In this document: in pieces, positions 39,652 to 51,316 of the stretch
Layout: each line of letters begins with the position of its first letter
Numbering within the stretch: the first letter of the stretch is position 1
Origin: Diprion similis
Lineage: Eukaryota > Arthropoda > Insecta > Hymenoptera > Diprionidae
Length of the DNA: 64,000 bases
Assembly (NCBI RefSeq): GCF_021155765.1
Contig: NC_060108.1
Location: 19,555,025-19,619,024 of the forward strand
Direction of reading: 5' to 3'
Made by a program: the position numbers and the translations under genes
Notes under the pieces: generated by a model
Database searches by the model: none
Seen by the model: only the letters and a program-made list of their open reading frames with translations
What the model was told of the DNA's origin: nothing

Positions 39652-41160
39652 TCACAACTTAATTTGTATTTTAAATCTAAATAGAACTGCGAATAGGCCG
39701 GTACTAACCAACATGTACGCAGTGATAATTTGGACAGCTTCGATATCTGGTACATATAGCGTTTTAACTGTCATATTTACGGCACCAGTGAGAAAATTAC
39801 AGATGAGAAAGAAAACTAGGCCATTGTAGTTAATGGCTTCGAAAATTTCAGGTATACTAGAGATCTGATTCTGGACTTGCGTGACGTTTCTATTCTTCGA
39901 TGTAACTTGCCTAAATATATCTGCTATGACATCGAGCAACAATAAAAAAGTCAACATAATTGTGGACAAAGTAACCATCCAAGCACAATATCCAGAATTA
40001 GCTAGCTTTCTAGAAATTCTGCGGTACCCATTTAGAAAAAGGGTGGCTATGCAAGCGTGCGCCGCAATCAAGGACAATTTTACACAGAGAATCATGGATT
40101 CACTGTATTGAGCCTCGAGTGTTCGTCCAAATATGGTAAAACTAAAATATGTGGGTCTACCAGTCTGCGCTCTACTTGCTCTGAGGTATGTCGAGTGTAT
40201 CAATCTGCCGACGACAACGCCAATAAAATAAAGCCCTGTGTAGCCAAGAGTGGACACAATTCCTTCACGATTAGCATTCAAGAATCCTTCTCTGGAATGT
40301 CCGAAAACCCATTTTTTTACAGTTTTCTGACTGAGTAAGTACTCGTACATGCCAAGAATAGAAATACCAAGAAGCAAAGAGCGATTCGGAGCTATCAGAG
40401 AAGTTACAATGCTTGTTAGGATCTTCACCGCAGCCAGTGTGATGAAAAAATTCCAATGAACGCCATACTCTGTTACATGTTTCTGATAATTTAGGTATTC
40501 TACAGAGAAGTACCTAGCCGAGCCCAAAATCAGAAGAGGAATGCAGCTCCTCAGACAATCGTGCAAGTTTTTTGAAGCAGTCGCCAAAAAACCTGAAGTT
40601 TGCCGACCGCCGGAATCTCTTGCCTCCGGAGAGACCAGCGCATTTGCAATTACAAAAAATCCTACGCCTGTATCCATTAGGCTGTAACCATATACTTCAG
40701 TCTTTGCGTGACGACGGGGAAATACTTTGAAGTCAACAGCTAAGATGCAAATTGCAGTCAACAGATTGGTCAGGGCTCGGAAGTTTGTTACAAAAGGATA
40801 GCGGGTTCCTACTTGTGACGGTTGATTATTCCCAATAGTTGTGGGGTTTGTCATCATGATCATTATTATAAAATTTGTGCAAGATAAGGCGAGAAGACCT
40901 AGGCAGATGGATATTTTAACATCGGAATAAATCGTGCAGCATAGAATTATTGGTATTATTACTATCAGGAATTCTAAGATGAACCTTGTTACGCGATTCA
41001 GGTATTTCCCGAGTATACATGATGTTGTTAACATCAACAACAAGCTACAAATACTCGGCATTAACATAAGCAATGTTTCCCTCGCTGTAGTGCCGTGGTT
41101 GTTGGTGACGAATTCTATTTGCGCCTTTCTGTACGCCGCTTCGTTTGAATCAACCGCCAT
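39652..41160 (-). CDS. PIGW: GPI inositol acyltransferase PIG-W
   Basis: A single-exon 502-residue protein from the ATG at 41160. An in-frame ATG at 41232 would add 24 residues, but the conserved region begins after the downstream one. The family is about 500 residues. Multiple membrane spans are visible. Conserved blocks are FPRRHAKTEVYGYSLMDTG, LTEYGVHWNFF and NANREGIVSTLGY. Family knowledge: PIG-W (yeast Gwt1) acylates the inositol of glucosaminyl-phosphatidylinositol in the ER, an early step of GPI-anchor synthesis. It lies tail-to-tail with EOGT. There is no intron between start and stop, and the frame is intact. The product call is firm; the exact start is less certain. Confidence 0.94.
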   Translation of the reverse strand: MAVDSNEAAYRKAQIEFVTNNHGTTARETLLMLMPSICSLLLMLTTSCILGKYLNRVTRFILEFLIVIIPIILCCTIYSDVKISICLGLLALSCTNFIIMIMMTNPTTIGNNQPSQVGTRYPFVTNFRALTNLLTAICILAVDFKVFPRRHAKTEVYGYSLMDTGVGFFVIANALVSPEARDSGGRQTSGFLATASKNLHDCLRSCIPLLILGSARYFSVEYLNYQKHVTEYGVHWNFFITLAAVKILTSIVTSLIAPNRSLLLGISILGMYEYLLSQKTVKKWVFGHSREGFLNANREGIVSTLGYTGLYFIGVVVGRLIHSTYLRASRAQTGRPTYFSFTIFGRTLEAQYSESMILCVKLSLIAAHACIATLFLNGYRRISRKLANSGYCAWMVTLSTIMLTFLLLLDVIADIFRQVTSKNRNVTQVQNQISSIPEIFEAINYNGLVFFLICNFLTGAVNMTVKTLYVPDIEAVQIITAYMLVSTGLFAVLFRFKIQIKL

Positions 41161-41802
41161 TACTACCGCGTTCCGTATTCCGCGGCGTTCCTTGTTCAGA
41201 TGCGGTAAGCGATAGCCTGAAAATCGTGACACGTGTCTTTGACAATTCGCCTCGAATTAGAGGAGGAATTAACGAGCTGAGCTTACCACGTGATTTCCTT
41301 TCCGGTATTAATTGCCTACAGTTGTCTCTACCTATCCAAGTTTTGCCGGTATCGGTTCCACACTCCTCGAACTCACGTAACGGTACAAAGTCGTGCCGCC
41401 ATTTTCAAACATATGTCTCATCGTCTTCTGCTACTATGTCTGCTATCTAATCGTACTGTGGACTGTGCTTATCGATTGCCACGCATCCAAGGGTATCAAG
41501 TTCACTTGGTACAAAAGAGCGGTCAAATTTGAGACACTTGGTTAAAGTGTGAGAAAACATTACTTGCAAGACTATATTGACGTCACGATCGGAACAGTGA
41601 AATTTATCACCACTGCAAAGCTTATTGTCGATGTAATTAGTCAAACATTTATTCACTCGCATTTCTCGATAATCGTTATCACGAATAATATAATATTATA
41701 CTTTGCGATTAAATACCTATCCATGAATTCCAGATGATATATTAATAAGTCCAAGTAAAATAAGCTCGTAGTTCTAAATAGGTACTATCACCGTTTCAAT
41801 TG

Positions 41803-42837
41803 TCACAAAATCTGATCGCCATTAGCTAATTTGTCTTTATCCGGTGTAACGGAAAAACAGGAGAAACATACGGCTCTGCGCAAAGTCTTTTGAAAACTGG
41901 CAGAAAATCGTGCGAAAAGTTTGTCATCCCGTCTTGTCTTGGACGGTGAGCTGTGATCGATACATTCAGCCCGCAGACCATTATTAACGATCTCTGAATC
42001 ATCGCCGATTTTTCCTGCAGCGATCGAAACCTGCAGCTCGTTCAAATCATCGACCCTCTTGCTGCTGGCCAGCTTCTTGTCAAAATCCATTCCCGCTGGA
42101 GTCTCAACGAAGGCCAGCGTGTACTCGGGGCTGACAACCTTCGACAACCTTCTGCACTTCCGTCGGTCGTTGACTGACGCGAACGACGTGATTTCGAAGT
42201 GGGATAATCCAGACTGCAGATCCTCCAAGTAGCTCGAAATGCGAGATGATCTCTGAACGGTTGTGTCCGAAGCGGTATTCGTCGGGGCGTCGGTCGTCGC
42301 GTCCCACGAAGAGAGGGGAACAAGGCCTTCTTCTCGGAAAGGCGACACTGTGCGAGCCTCGACCATCGTTGCGAGATTTATCATCGACTGGGAAGCGGCG
42401 AGGTGGTAGCCATCTCCCAGGACATCTTCCAGGACACCTTCAAGGACGCGGGAGGCGGTGCGCTGCACCCTGGATCTCCTCTGGACACGGATGACGGTGA
42501 TGTCGGAATCGCTGGGGAAAGACGATCCTTCGAAGTCTTTGTACCTTTCGGCGATTTTATAGTGGCTCGATAGGAAAAGATCGCTATCGCTCCTGCTCCA
42601 CGGGCAAGCAAATTCGTGGGAACGAAATTTTTGCGAAACTCGGATGTCTAGGAATCTCCCCAATTCCCGGGGATTTAATTTTGTTGTGGGAGAATCCTCG
42701 CAGTAGAGATGTTTCGATGAGTTTTTTACTGCCGGATGTTTCGTTGATGGATCCTCGGGATGATAATGAACGTTTGCATTTTTTTGGGTTATTATATCCT
42801 CGATGTTGAAATTGCGCGTTGAACCGCTCTCGCACAT
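41803..42837 (-). CDS. Uncharacterised Ser-rich protein, 344 residues
   Basis: An intact 344-codon frame starting MCESGSTRNF. I do not recognise the family. It is rich in Ser, Arg and Asp, has no predicted membrane span, and looks largely disordered. There is an Arg-rich patch around residues 115-130 (VQRRSRVQRTAS), which could be a phosphorylation or nuclear signal, and a Cys pair near the C-terminus (CFSCF). Its length, far above the local chance ORF length, and its position next to TBC1D20, head-to-head across about 1 kb, argue for a real gene. It could be the last exon of a longer gene. Function not assigned. Confidence 0.6.
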   Translation of the reverse strand: MCESGSTRNFNIEDIITQKNANVHYHPEDPSTKHPAVKNSSKHLYCEDSPTTKLNPRELGRFLDIRVSQKFRSHEFACPWSRSDSDLFLSSHYKIAERYKDFEGSSFPSDSDITVIRVQRRSRVQRTASRVLEGVLEDVLGDGYHLAASQSMINLATMVEARTVSPFREEGLVPLSSWDATTDAPTNTASDTTVQRSSRISSYLEDLQSGLSHFEITSFASVNDRRKCRRLSKVVSPEYTLAFVETPAGMDFDKKLASSKRVDDLNELQVSIAAGKIGDDSEIVNNGLRAECIDHSSPSKTRRDDKLFARFSASFQKTLRRAVCFSCFSVTPDKDKLANGDQIL

Positions 42838-43877
42838 TTTTAACGCAATTTAATTAATCAATTCGTATATTCTAATTATTATTGACGCGGCTGCTGTGTC
42901 GTTTATACCGCTCGACGTAAACGGTTAGCATAGTAATTTTCTCCTTTGCTTTTGTAACAATCGATGTCCATGACATAAGTACTTCGAGATTTAGATTAAT
43001 TAACAAACTTCAGCTGACTGATAAAGCTCGAAACTATAGTAGTATGTGATATTATTTTCCATCGCTATTCAAAATTCTTGTCAAATTTGAACGCAGCTAC
43101 GAGTCTGAACTATACTCGAACCAACTCGCAGGCTATACCGATAATCGAAAAAATTGGCTGATATTTAAATATGACCCTGCAAACGGTTGATCGTTTCGAA
43201 GGTTGTTAAATAACATAATTCTTAATACTTTAAGTTTGCAATAACAAACAGATTTTATTAAACCTGATAGTTAAATATAAAATCGCATTAAAATTCCAAG
43301 CCTGCCACGAACAGCGAATGATATGATAAAGTTTACTTTTCAAAGAAAATTCCAAACGGTCGAAGCACATGCTACAAACTTTCTGGGTCATCCCGTGAAT
43401 AAGAAAACAAATACAAATCATCTCATAAAATTTTCTGGCTCTAAATTGTACCGTGAATTTCGGTAACGAAAAAATAAAAAACTCACAGTTTCGGCAGTTA
43501 AATTCAATTTACGCAAGGGATATTCTGGGTAATTCAAACCGATCAAGGCCTACACCTGCATACTGAAAATAATTCGTGTACGGCTTGTGCGTATATTTCA
43601 AATCAAATACTTAATTCCCGCGTCTGGTTCAGCTGACGCGGAACGCGGACCGTTACATAACCTTGTTTTCGAACGATGACAATCACCTCGTTGCGTGTAT
43701 CTGTCACTTTCAAACGATACCCACTCACCGTATCGTAGACTTTGGCGCACAGCTGGCCGCGGTGCTCGTTAAAATCGTGAAATATAAATTAAGATAATCA
43801 TCGGTGGTGATGGATTCAGTGGTGATACTGCGTCAATACACCTGATATGACCTTGGGAAAACTGGTATCACCGCGTA
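42838..43877. promoter_or_regulatory. Bidirectional intergenic region upstream of TBC1D20
   Basis: About 1 kb between the divergent starts of the 344-codon ORF and TBC1D20. It should contain both promoters and 5' UTRs. I see no additional coding exon and no sharp core-promoter motif. Confidence 0.45.
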
Positions 43878-46793
43878 ATGGAAACCGACGAAGATGATCT
43901 ACCTCTGGTGCAACCTGTTTCTGGGCCGTTGGAGAATTCGGTCGGTGAATTGGTTAGAAATGCCCCGTCAAATCTGCGGAAGAGGAATATCGGATTGGGT
44001 CTACCTGAGGCGAGTGAGAAGACGGAAAAAGGGGAATCGAAACCCGAATCCAGTGCAAGACGCACTTCGTTTCCTTCGGACGCGACGAGAATTTGGGGTG
44101 AGGAGAAAATTCCTCCTAGAATACCTGGAATCGAGGATCTTGAGTCACCAGGTAAATGGAACGGTGTCAAATCTTCAGCTCTAGCCTCAGATTCCTCTAA
44201 CACTTTACCTTCGGATCAATCCGACAACCTAGAATTACTCAGCGCCAGAGAACGCATGAAAATTAACGTCGTCAGAGGATGTATATCGAAGCAAGACCTC
44301 ACCTTCGGGGAATTGAGGCTGCTTGGCTGCAGTAGCGAGGGATTTGTCAATGGTAATTATTTCCAGACATTGTTTAACTTGTCCAAAATATATAAGGTCC
44401 ACAGCTTGTGTGATGCAACAAGCGAACGTAGATCATAAGCAAATGACAAAACTAAGTGAGAATAGCTGGTGGTATCTCACGGGTGATTACACGATCTGAG
44501 ATATTTTGTTGAATAGCAGTTTATTTGTTTCAATGCCTTCCATCGATCATGCAAGCTATAAATGTATCATTTTCTCTTTTGCTCGCGTGGGAGTGTATCG
44601 GATATTTGCTATATTAACTGTTAGTTTTGGTGCTCTGATATTATAGTGCATCTAGCTCATGATGACTCAACAAAATGATTAACGTCATCTCAAACGACAT
44701 TGGTGTGTTATAATAATAAGCCGCATTGTTTCACGCAATTACGTGAACTTCTCTATGGCGCGTTTACGTTGAAAGAAATTCATTAATCATGATAATGGGC
44801 CATTAGCAGTGATTAAATGGCTATGTAAATATTCAAATATTTTCTACTCTCAAATGTTTTGTTATTTCAAGTGGCATCACTTAATATTTCTCTGCAATTA
44901 GTATTTGCCTAACGAAAATAAATTTTGAAACAAGATATTTTTTTATACATTTCTCTTGAAAAGAAATTCTCAGCATACTGACTCAATTTAGTTATTTATT
45001 CAACTTATGAATCATAGTTAGATCAAAGGTCAGATCTGGGAGTCTTTCCGTCGTATAGGTAAACACAGTCCAAATTCGACTAGAAGACTGGATTTAATTA
45101 TGAACGGTACCACCTCAGAAATATAATGATGCGAATCGTGTACACATATATCTTTTTAAAATCTACATATGCTTTGAATTGGAAAAGAAATCAAGTCTAA
45201 GCAGTTTATAATTCTCTATTTCCCTGTTTTATTTTGGTTTCCACATTTCACTGCTCAACATCCACAGCAGTGGTGCTTCTACTTTGGTTAATTCGATACA
45301 ATATCAATTCTTTCAATTCCTTAAAAAGTATATATATAAATATATATATATCACGATATGAGGAAACTTGATTCCATGTTCATGGAGACGGGTTTGTCCT
45401 ACTCAAATTTTGTAAATGAAAGTTATCTACAGATGATATACGAAGGATTCTATGGCCTCGGCTCCTAGGACTGAGTGATACAGAGCCTGATCCAGTGGCT
45501 GGATTGGACACAGTGCACACTAAAATACCCAACGAGGTTTATCAACAAATATTGAAGGATGTAGTGAGGAGCACCAGTCACTTTCCACAAGAATCGACAG
45601 AAGATGAGAGGACTGCACTTGAAAATGAAATGACACAGATGATATGTTGGGTGCTTCATAGGCACAAAAAATTAAAGCAAGTACCATTTTATTCAGTTTC
45701 AGATCATTTTCAAAGCACTGTTAATAATTTCTGAACAAATGAATCGAAATTAACCGCAATTTTGATACAGTCGACTCATTAAACATCCATTTACAGTTAT
45801 TATCAAGGCTACAATGACGTTGCAGCAACAGTCCTCATGGTGATGGGTCTCCAACGTGGGCTACAAGTTTTAGAACAGATATCGCTAAGATTTCTTCAAA
45901 GGTTCATGGAAACTACGATGGAGAAGGTCAACCAAGAGTTGTTTTTTATATTCGCTTTACTAGAACGAGTTCACCCAACTCTCTTGCAACACTTGGAGAA
46001 GTAGGTGGCAATTTTTTAACAGGTAATGCCACTGTAACCACTTGAAACTCTCGTTGTAAATGTGGAACAACTTTTCTAGTGTGGAATTATTCCCGCACTT
46101 TGCTCTTGCCGAATACACAACGTGGTACGCACACAAGTACTCCGAGCATAGGAAATTACTACACAGACTGTTCGACTACTTTCTTGGAAGCCCCCCGCTC
46201 ATGCCGTTGTATCTAAGCACGGTGATAGTTGCCCATAGGGCTACTGAAATTTTCAACACAACGCCTGATATGGGACATACTCACAAAGTGCTTTGCACGG
46301 TAAGCTGTTATCTGCATCATACGCTATTCTGTTGATGATGCTGTCGGTGTATTTGAGACAGAAGTTCGTCGCGAGTCAATTTTTCCTCGTTCTGGATTTC
46401 AATTTTTCGCAAATGACTTGAATGATGCACCGGATGAATTTGAGTAATAATTTGAAAAGTTCGTTTCGTACTCGTTTGTTTCTTTAGCTACCCGAGGATT
46501 TGCCGTTTGAAAATCTCCTGGTTGATGCCAAGGACCTGTACCGAAAATATCCGCCAGACTCGATAGAAAATGATGTTCGAGACTATGACAATAAAAGGCG
46601 CCGGAAGGAGCAAGAATGGAAGCGAGCGGCAGAGAAAAATCGCCAGGAGCGAGAACGTCGGAGTCGACTTCAAGTTGCAGTTCCTCATCCACGCTTGCCT
46701 TACAGAGTCGGAAGTTATAGAACTATAGCTGTCGTTACTGTCTTAGCTTTAGGTATTTACGCCTTCTTAAAAAGCTCTTCAGGCCTGAACTGA
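43878..46793 (+). CDS. TBC1D20: TBC1 domain family member 20, Rab GTPase-activating protein
   Basis: Five exons, 43878-44352, 45433-45676, 45797-46000, 46080-46299 and 46488-46793, giving 482 residues; the human protein is about 400, the excess being a longer N-terminus of about 100 disordered residues. The TBC domain spans about 150-390. The IxxDxxR arginine-finger motif is ILKDVVR (Arg204) and the glutamine finger is in YYQGY (Gln243), so both catalytic residues are present. A hydrophobic segment at about residues 459-475 is the C-terminal anchor. Family knowledge: TBC1D20 is an ER/Golgi GAP for Rab1 and Rab18. The intron after exon 2 needs a GC donor (TTAAA|GCAAGT): no GT donor keeps the YYQGY frame. 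A 5' UTR exon upstream is possible. Confidence 0.93.
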
Positions 46794-48296
46794 TAGCGAG
46801 TCAATAAACTTATATACCAAAGTCAGATGCAACTCGGTTCTTACGATTGATTGTAAGACCGACTGTTCGATAAACTGGATCTAAAAATTTTGCAATTGAT
46901 GTTAAAAATTAGAACAAGAAGCGATAAAACTAGCAGTGAACTCTCCTAGAGTTTAATAATCGATGGAATCGTAACTCATTAAGCCAATGCGCGTACTGCA
47001 AACTACTAAAAATGTGAATTATGATTTATACATGCCTAAGTTTCCGCGTAAATGTATTAAAGTTTTTCCAAGCATTCCTGCACTGCCTTATGCAGTGTTC
47101 TGCGAAAGGTGATATATTATGCTGATTTCCCAAGTCAGAGATCCGCACAACATGTGCAGTAAGAGACAGGCGTGTGACAAAAGCAACTATGCCATTTACA
47201 CTGTACAATAATGATTAAATTAGTTAACGTGCGTCGCAGAAAATTTATGCAGCAAGTTTCGCATGCTGGCTAAGTAACTTTCTTCCCGCGACTTCTTAAT
47301 TGTCTCGAAATTTTCATCCTGCTTAAAAAATCATGCAGCAATTCCATCATAAGTTGCCCTTACTAGATGAATAAGCGAGATCTTTTATTTATCAAAGGGT
47401 ACAGACTATCCGTCAATTAAATAACATTGAGAAATTTCGTCGGAAAAACGTAGCTTACAATTAGTTGGCGTGAAAAACCTTACAAATGTATTTACAAGAA
47501 AGCACATCAAAAGGGAACACAAAAAGAAACAGAAAATTATTTGTAATAAAATAATAATCTTGTATTTAGGTATGAGAATATAAATATACCACAGAAATTT
47601 GACAAAACTTGATTCGAATCAGACTTTGAAATAACTGCTTTTGCGTAAATTCATATTACATACATACGTATGCACACATATGTATATTTTCCAGCATATT
47701 GTAATTTAAATTAGACTTTAAATACGAATCACAAAAGGTACATAGCCGATAGATATTTATTTCAAAGAATAATGATAAGTTATGAATTATATATACAAAA
47801 TATATAATATATAAATGTAAGCACGGTGTGCGGTAGTGCAATATTTAAACCGTGAATGAAATATTAATTTTTGGAATAATTCAATGCAACATTTTTCTAA
47901 AAGTATGTGAATCGTAACTTTTTATACTTATGAAGAAAGGTTTCCGACTCCCAACGTTTTTCACTTGGTGCATTCGTCTTATTGCAATACAGGAAGTAAA
48001 CGGGGCATTTGTCGAGCCGGCCGTTTTCGAAATAAGGTTCTTGATAACTGTATATTAATCAACAGGCAGGTGTCGATATATCAGAAATGTATGAACTGCA
48101 AAACATGAAATCGTACATCACACTGTTTTTGTTGCTAAGCAGTTTGAATACCTATTCATTGCCTGTGAATTTAAAAAAAATTGTGTATTAAATAAATGGA
48201 AAACCGATGTCTACAAATTCGGAAGCGGAAATCTTCTCTTCTAAGTCATAAAGTGTAAGATGTTTGAGCAATATTTAAATGTTCTCCAACCTCGAT
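46794..48296. other. 3' regions of TBC1D20 and gene A, no gene
   Basis: AT-rich DNA between convergent genes. AATAAA occurs at 46803 (plus) and its complement near 47755, candidate poly(A) signals for the two genes. No further exon or element recognised. Confidence 0.6.
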
Positions 48297-51200
48297 CTAC
48301 TTCCGGTAAATTCTTTGATTCTGATTATAGCCGCCAAGGTTTGCGGGACGTCCATGATTACCGTAATTTCCTTGCGTCGCATTGTAGCCTCCATGATAAC
48401 CAGGGCTTCCGTAACTTCCGGTATATCCAGGAGTCGTGTTGTATTCCCCCTGGAGTCCAGGCCGTCCGTAATTTCCGTAATTTCCTTGCGCCGCGTTGTA
48501 GCTTCCATGAAAACCAGGTCGCCCGTAATTTCCGGTATGTCCAGGAGTAGCGTTGTAGCTTCCATGAAAACCAGGTCGCCCGTAATTTCCGGTATGTCCA
48601 GGAGTAGCGTTGTAGCTTCCATGAAAACCAGGTCGCCCGTAATTTCCGGTATGTCCAGGAGTAGCGTTGTAGCTTCCATGAAAACCAGGTCGCCCGTAAT
48701 TTCCGGTATGTCCAGGAGTAGCGTTGTAGCTTCCATGAAAATCAGGTCGCCCGTAACCTCCGGTATGTCCAGGAGTAGCGTTGTAGCTTCCATGAAAACC
48801 AGGTCGCCCGTAATTTCCGGTATGTCCAGGAGTAGCGTTGTAGCTTCCATGAAAACCAGGTCGCCCGTAATTTCCGGTATGTCCAGGAGTAGCGTTGTAG
48901 CTTCCATGAAAACCAGGTCGCCCGTAATTTCCGGTATGTCCAGGAGTAGCGTTGTAGCTTCCATGAAAATCAGGTCGCCCGTAACCTCCGGTATGTCCAG
49001 GAGTAGCGTTGTAGCTTCCATGAAAACCAGGTCGCCCGTAACCTCCAGTATTTCCAGGAGTAGCGTTGTAACCCCCGGAAAATCCAGGCCGTCCGTAACT
49101 CCCCGCACTAGGAGAAACAGTGTTGTAGCCTCCAAACGATTCGGGGTGACCGTAGCTTCCGCTATTCCCATGATTTACGATGCCGGTATTGCCTCCCGGA
49201 ATTCTGTGAATACCGGAATTTCCGTAGCTCGGTGTGTTCGCATTGACTCCGATATTCCCGTAGCTTTCAAGATTCGGGTAGAGTCCAGTGCTTCCATAGC
49301 TGCCTCCGTTCCCGTAATATCCGTGCCCTGTTAAATACAAATCATAATCTATGATGCAATAATCGCGTGTATTGGACAGAGCGTCTAAAAGTTTCGGAAG
49401 TTTTTTTTTACAACGAAACAAAAGAATTCTAATACGAATTGCAGGTATTGCAGCAAGATGGAATTTGAGAGACGGAAGAAGCCTGCAAAGAAAAATCTCT
49501 ACGACCTTACGACCTGCGTTTACCGAATTACCAATACCCGAAAGAAGAGTTGAAGTTACGCTACGCAATCGATTTGCTAAGAAGACAAGAAGAAGCGGTT
49601 ATTCGTCGAAAAACCTGGGATTACTATCCACCCAATTACCTGGGCTTCCGCCGCCCCCATGAGGCGCAAACTCGTTGCCATGGAATGGTCTGCCAGCGTA
49701 ATTTGCTCTTCTGGGGCTCCTGTGAGGTTTGTCGGGAACATGTCCGGTGATCTCTTCTGCTCGTAGTGGGGCTACTAAACCTCCGGTGTTAGTATTCTTT
49801 TTGGAAACGTCATCCTCTTCCACCTCGGCTCTCCCGTGGGATCGAGCTTAAAATAAATACAGCGATTCAACTAAATATTCCGTAACGAAACAAGAGAAAT
49901 AACACATTTATTCCCGACTCAACCATAAAGTTAACTTTTATGACCTGTAAAGCGGGACAAAAGTGGCATGTTATTCCCTCTTAACTTTTTTCCCTCATCT
50001 GCGGGAAATATGAGATTTTTGAGAAATATCGTCTTATATTTCCCGTAAATAATTTTTTCAGTTTTCTCTGTTTTTCACACTGAGCGCCGGCAGTTCACCA
50101 CGGGGGGGGAGGGGGGGGGGGGATAAAAAGTTGGAAACACCGTTGATGTGTACTGCTATGAACTTTCAAAAATGTTCCCAGACTGGTAAAATGATCACAC
50201 TTACGCACGAATACAAGAATTATAATGATTTTTAATCGAAAATTTCGGAGGTACTCAACAAACTGGTAACATTTCGATGAATAGAGTTGAAATTCATTAG
50301 ATTCCTTGGAATTTGATTAAATAAGGGCTTACCTATGAGAATAATAATCGTTGATAGTACATGATTGTGCAATATTCAATGGCACATTTTCTTTATTTAA
50401 TATAAAATATCAGAAAATATCCATTTTTTCCGCGATGGGGCCCTGTCCCCCCTCCCCCCACCAGGTGGGGGCTTTCCTACCCCGCAGCCGCTGAACCACA
50501 CGCACATACGAGTTGTATGCATTTTTGAGAATGAATTTTTCCATTATTAATTTATGTTCTCAATATTGTACCCAATATTGAGAAATATATATCGAGTCCC
50601 TAGATTCAATAATGTGGCCGGAGTTGAGTCACTCGAAAATAAAGTCCTGCATGTGATATGGGAAGATAAGTCGACTATTCTCTTGAACGATTACATAGGT
50701 TACGCTTTGCTCGAGCAGTAAGCCCGCTCGTCACACGATGTATTATTTCTGGTATTTATCAGCGAAAGGTCAAGCTCCCGAAACATATGTCGCATGTTGA
50801 TCAAAAGTCCAAGTCACTCGATCAGCTTATTCGAGTTGATTCTGGAGAATCAATTCTCCGCGATCGAGCGATTTGACTGTTTTTCACTACAGCTTCGTTG
50901 TCTACAAAATCATTTTTTGTTGTCTATAAAATTTTATTTTTGACTGACCATAGCCTTCATCCAAAGCAAATCATTCATTCAATCACGCCGGAATAATAAA
51001 TTTAAAATGCGAGCGAACAGCACAAATCGAAATAATTTCATGCATTATGCAATTATCACTGATCGAATTGATATAAAAAGAAATTTCATGCTCACTTTGT
51101 CGTCAAAGAATTTGATTAGTTACAGTTACAACAATGAGAAAGTTCATACTGCGACATTTTCAATCATAAATTTCGGAAAAACGATAGCGAATTTAAACAG

Positions 51201-51316
51201 AGGGTTTAGATCCACAAACGAGGTGTTAACGATACTTTGAATTTTCAAATACCTTCAATTTGGGCGCAGAGCGATAATATCGCCAATAAGCCAATGATCC
51301 CTCGCTTCAAGTACAT
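48297..51316 (-). CDS. Gene A: secreted Gly/Tyr-rich tandem-repeat protein
   Basis: Three exons on the minus strand: 51316-51253, 49846-49640 and 49327-48297. All introns are GT-AG and phase 1, giving 433 residues. Exon 1 encodes a clear signal peptide (MYLKRGIIGLLAILSLCAQI, then Glu-Ala). Exon 2 is an acidic/basic linker (residues 23-90) rich in Gly, Pro and Arg. Exon 3 is Gly/Tyr/Asn-rich, with about ten copies of a 19-residue unit containing YGRPGFHGSYNATPGHTG. Unit and total length, absence of Cys and composition fit secreted structural glycoproteins (cuticle, silk-like or glue) or Gly-rich antimicrobial proteins; I cannot choose. Each unit has an Asn-Ala-Thr sequon, although the following Pro may weaken glycosylation. 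Its first exon belongs to the duplicated cassette shared with gene B. Splicing is by eye; no transcript evidence. Confidence 0.75.
48490..49070 (-). repeat. 57-bp coding minisatellite with 228-bp higher-order period
   Basis: About ten tandem 57-bp units, nearly identical, each encoding 19 residues. A variant unit (Asp replacing Gly before Phe-His-Gly, and Gly for Asn at the unit boundary) occurs twice, exactly 228 bp apart (marker positions 48733 and 48961). The array therefore has a four-unit higher-order repeat, a sign of recent unequal exchange of four-unit blocks. Confidence 0.92.
49847..51252 (-). other. First intron of gene A
   Basis: A 1.4-kb intron with AT-rich sequence and a purine run (G8-A-G12) at 50102-50122. 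A C/G-rich hairpin-like stretch near 50450-50475 (CCCCCCACCAGGTGGGGG) may be a fragment of a dispersed repeat. Homology to the second cassette begins near 51119, so the left end of the duplication lies inside this intron. Confidence 0.6.

Noticed and set aside
48275-49334. Other long open frames across the gene A array on both strands (298 and 351 codons)
   Set aside because: The 57-bp period is a multiple of three, so frames free of stops in one unit stay open throughout. They lack a signal peptide or clean splice links and are shadows of gene A.
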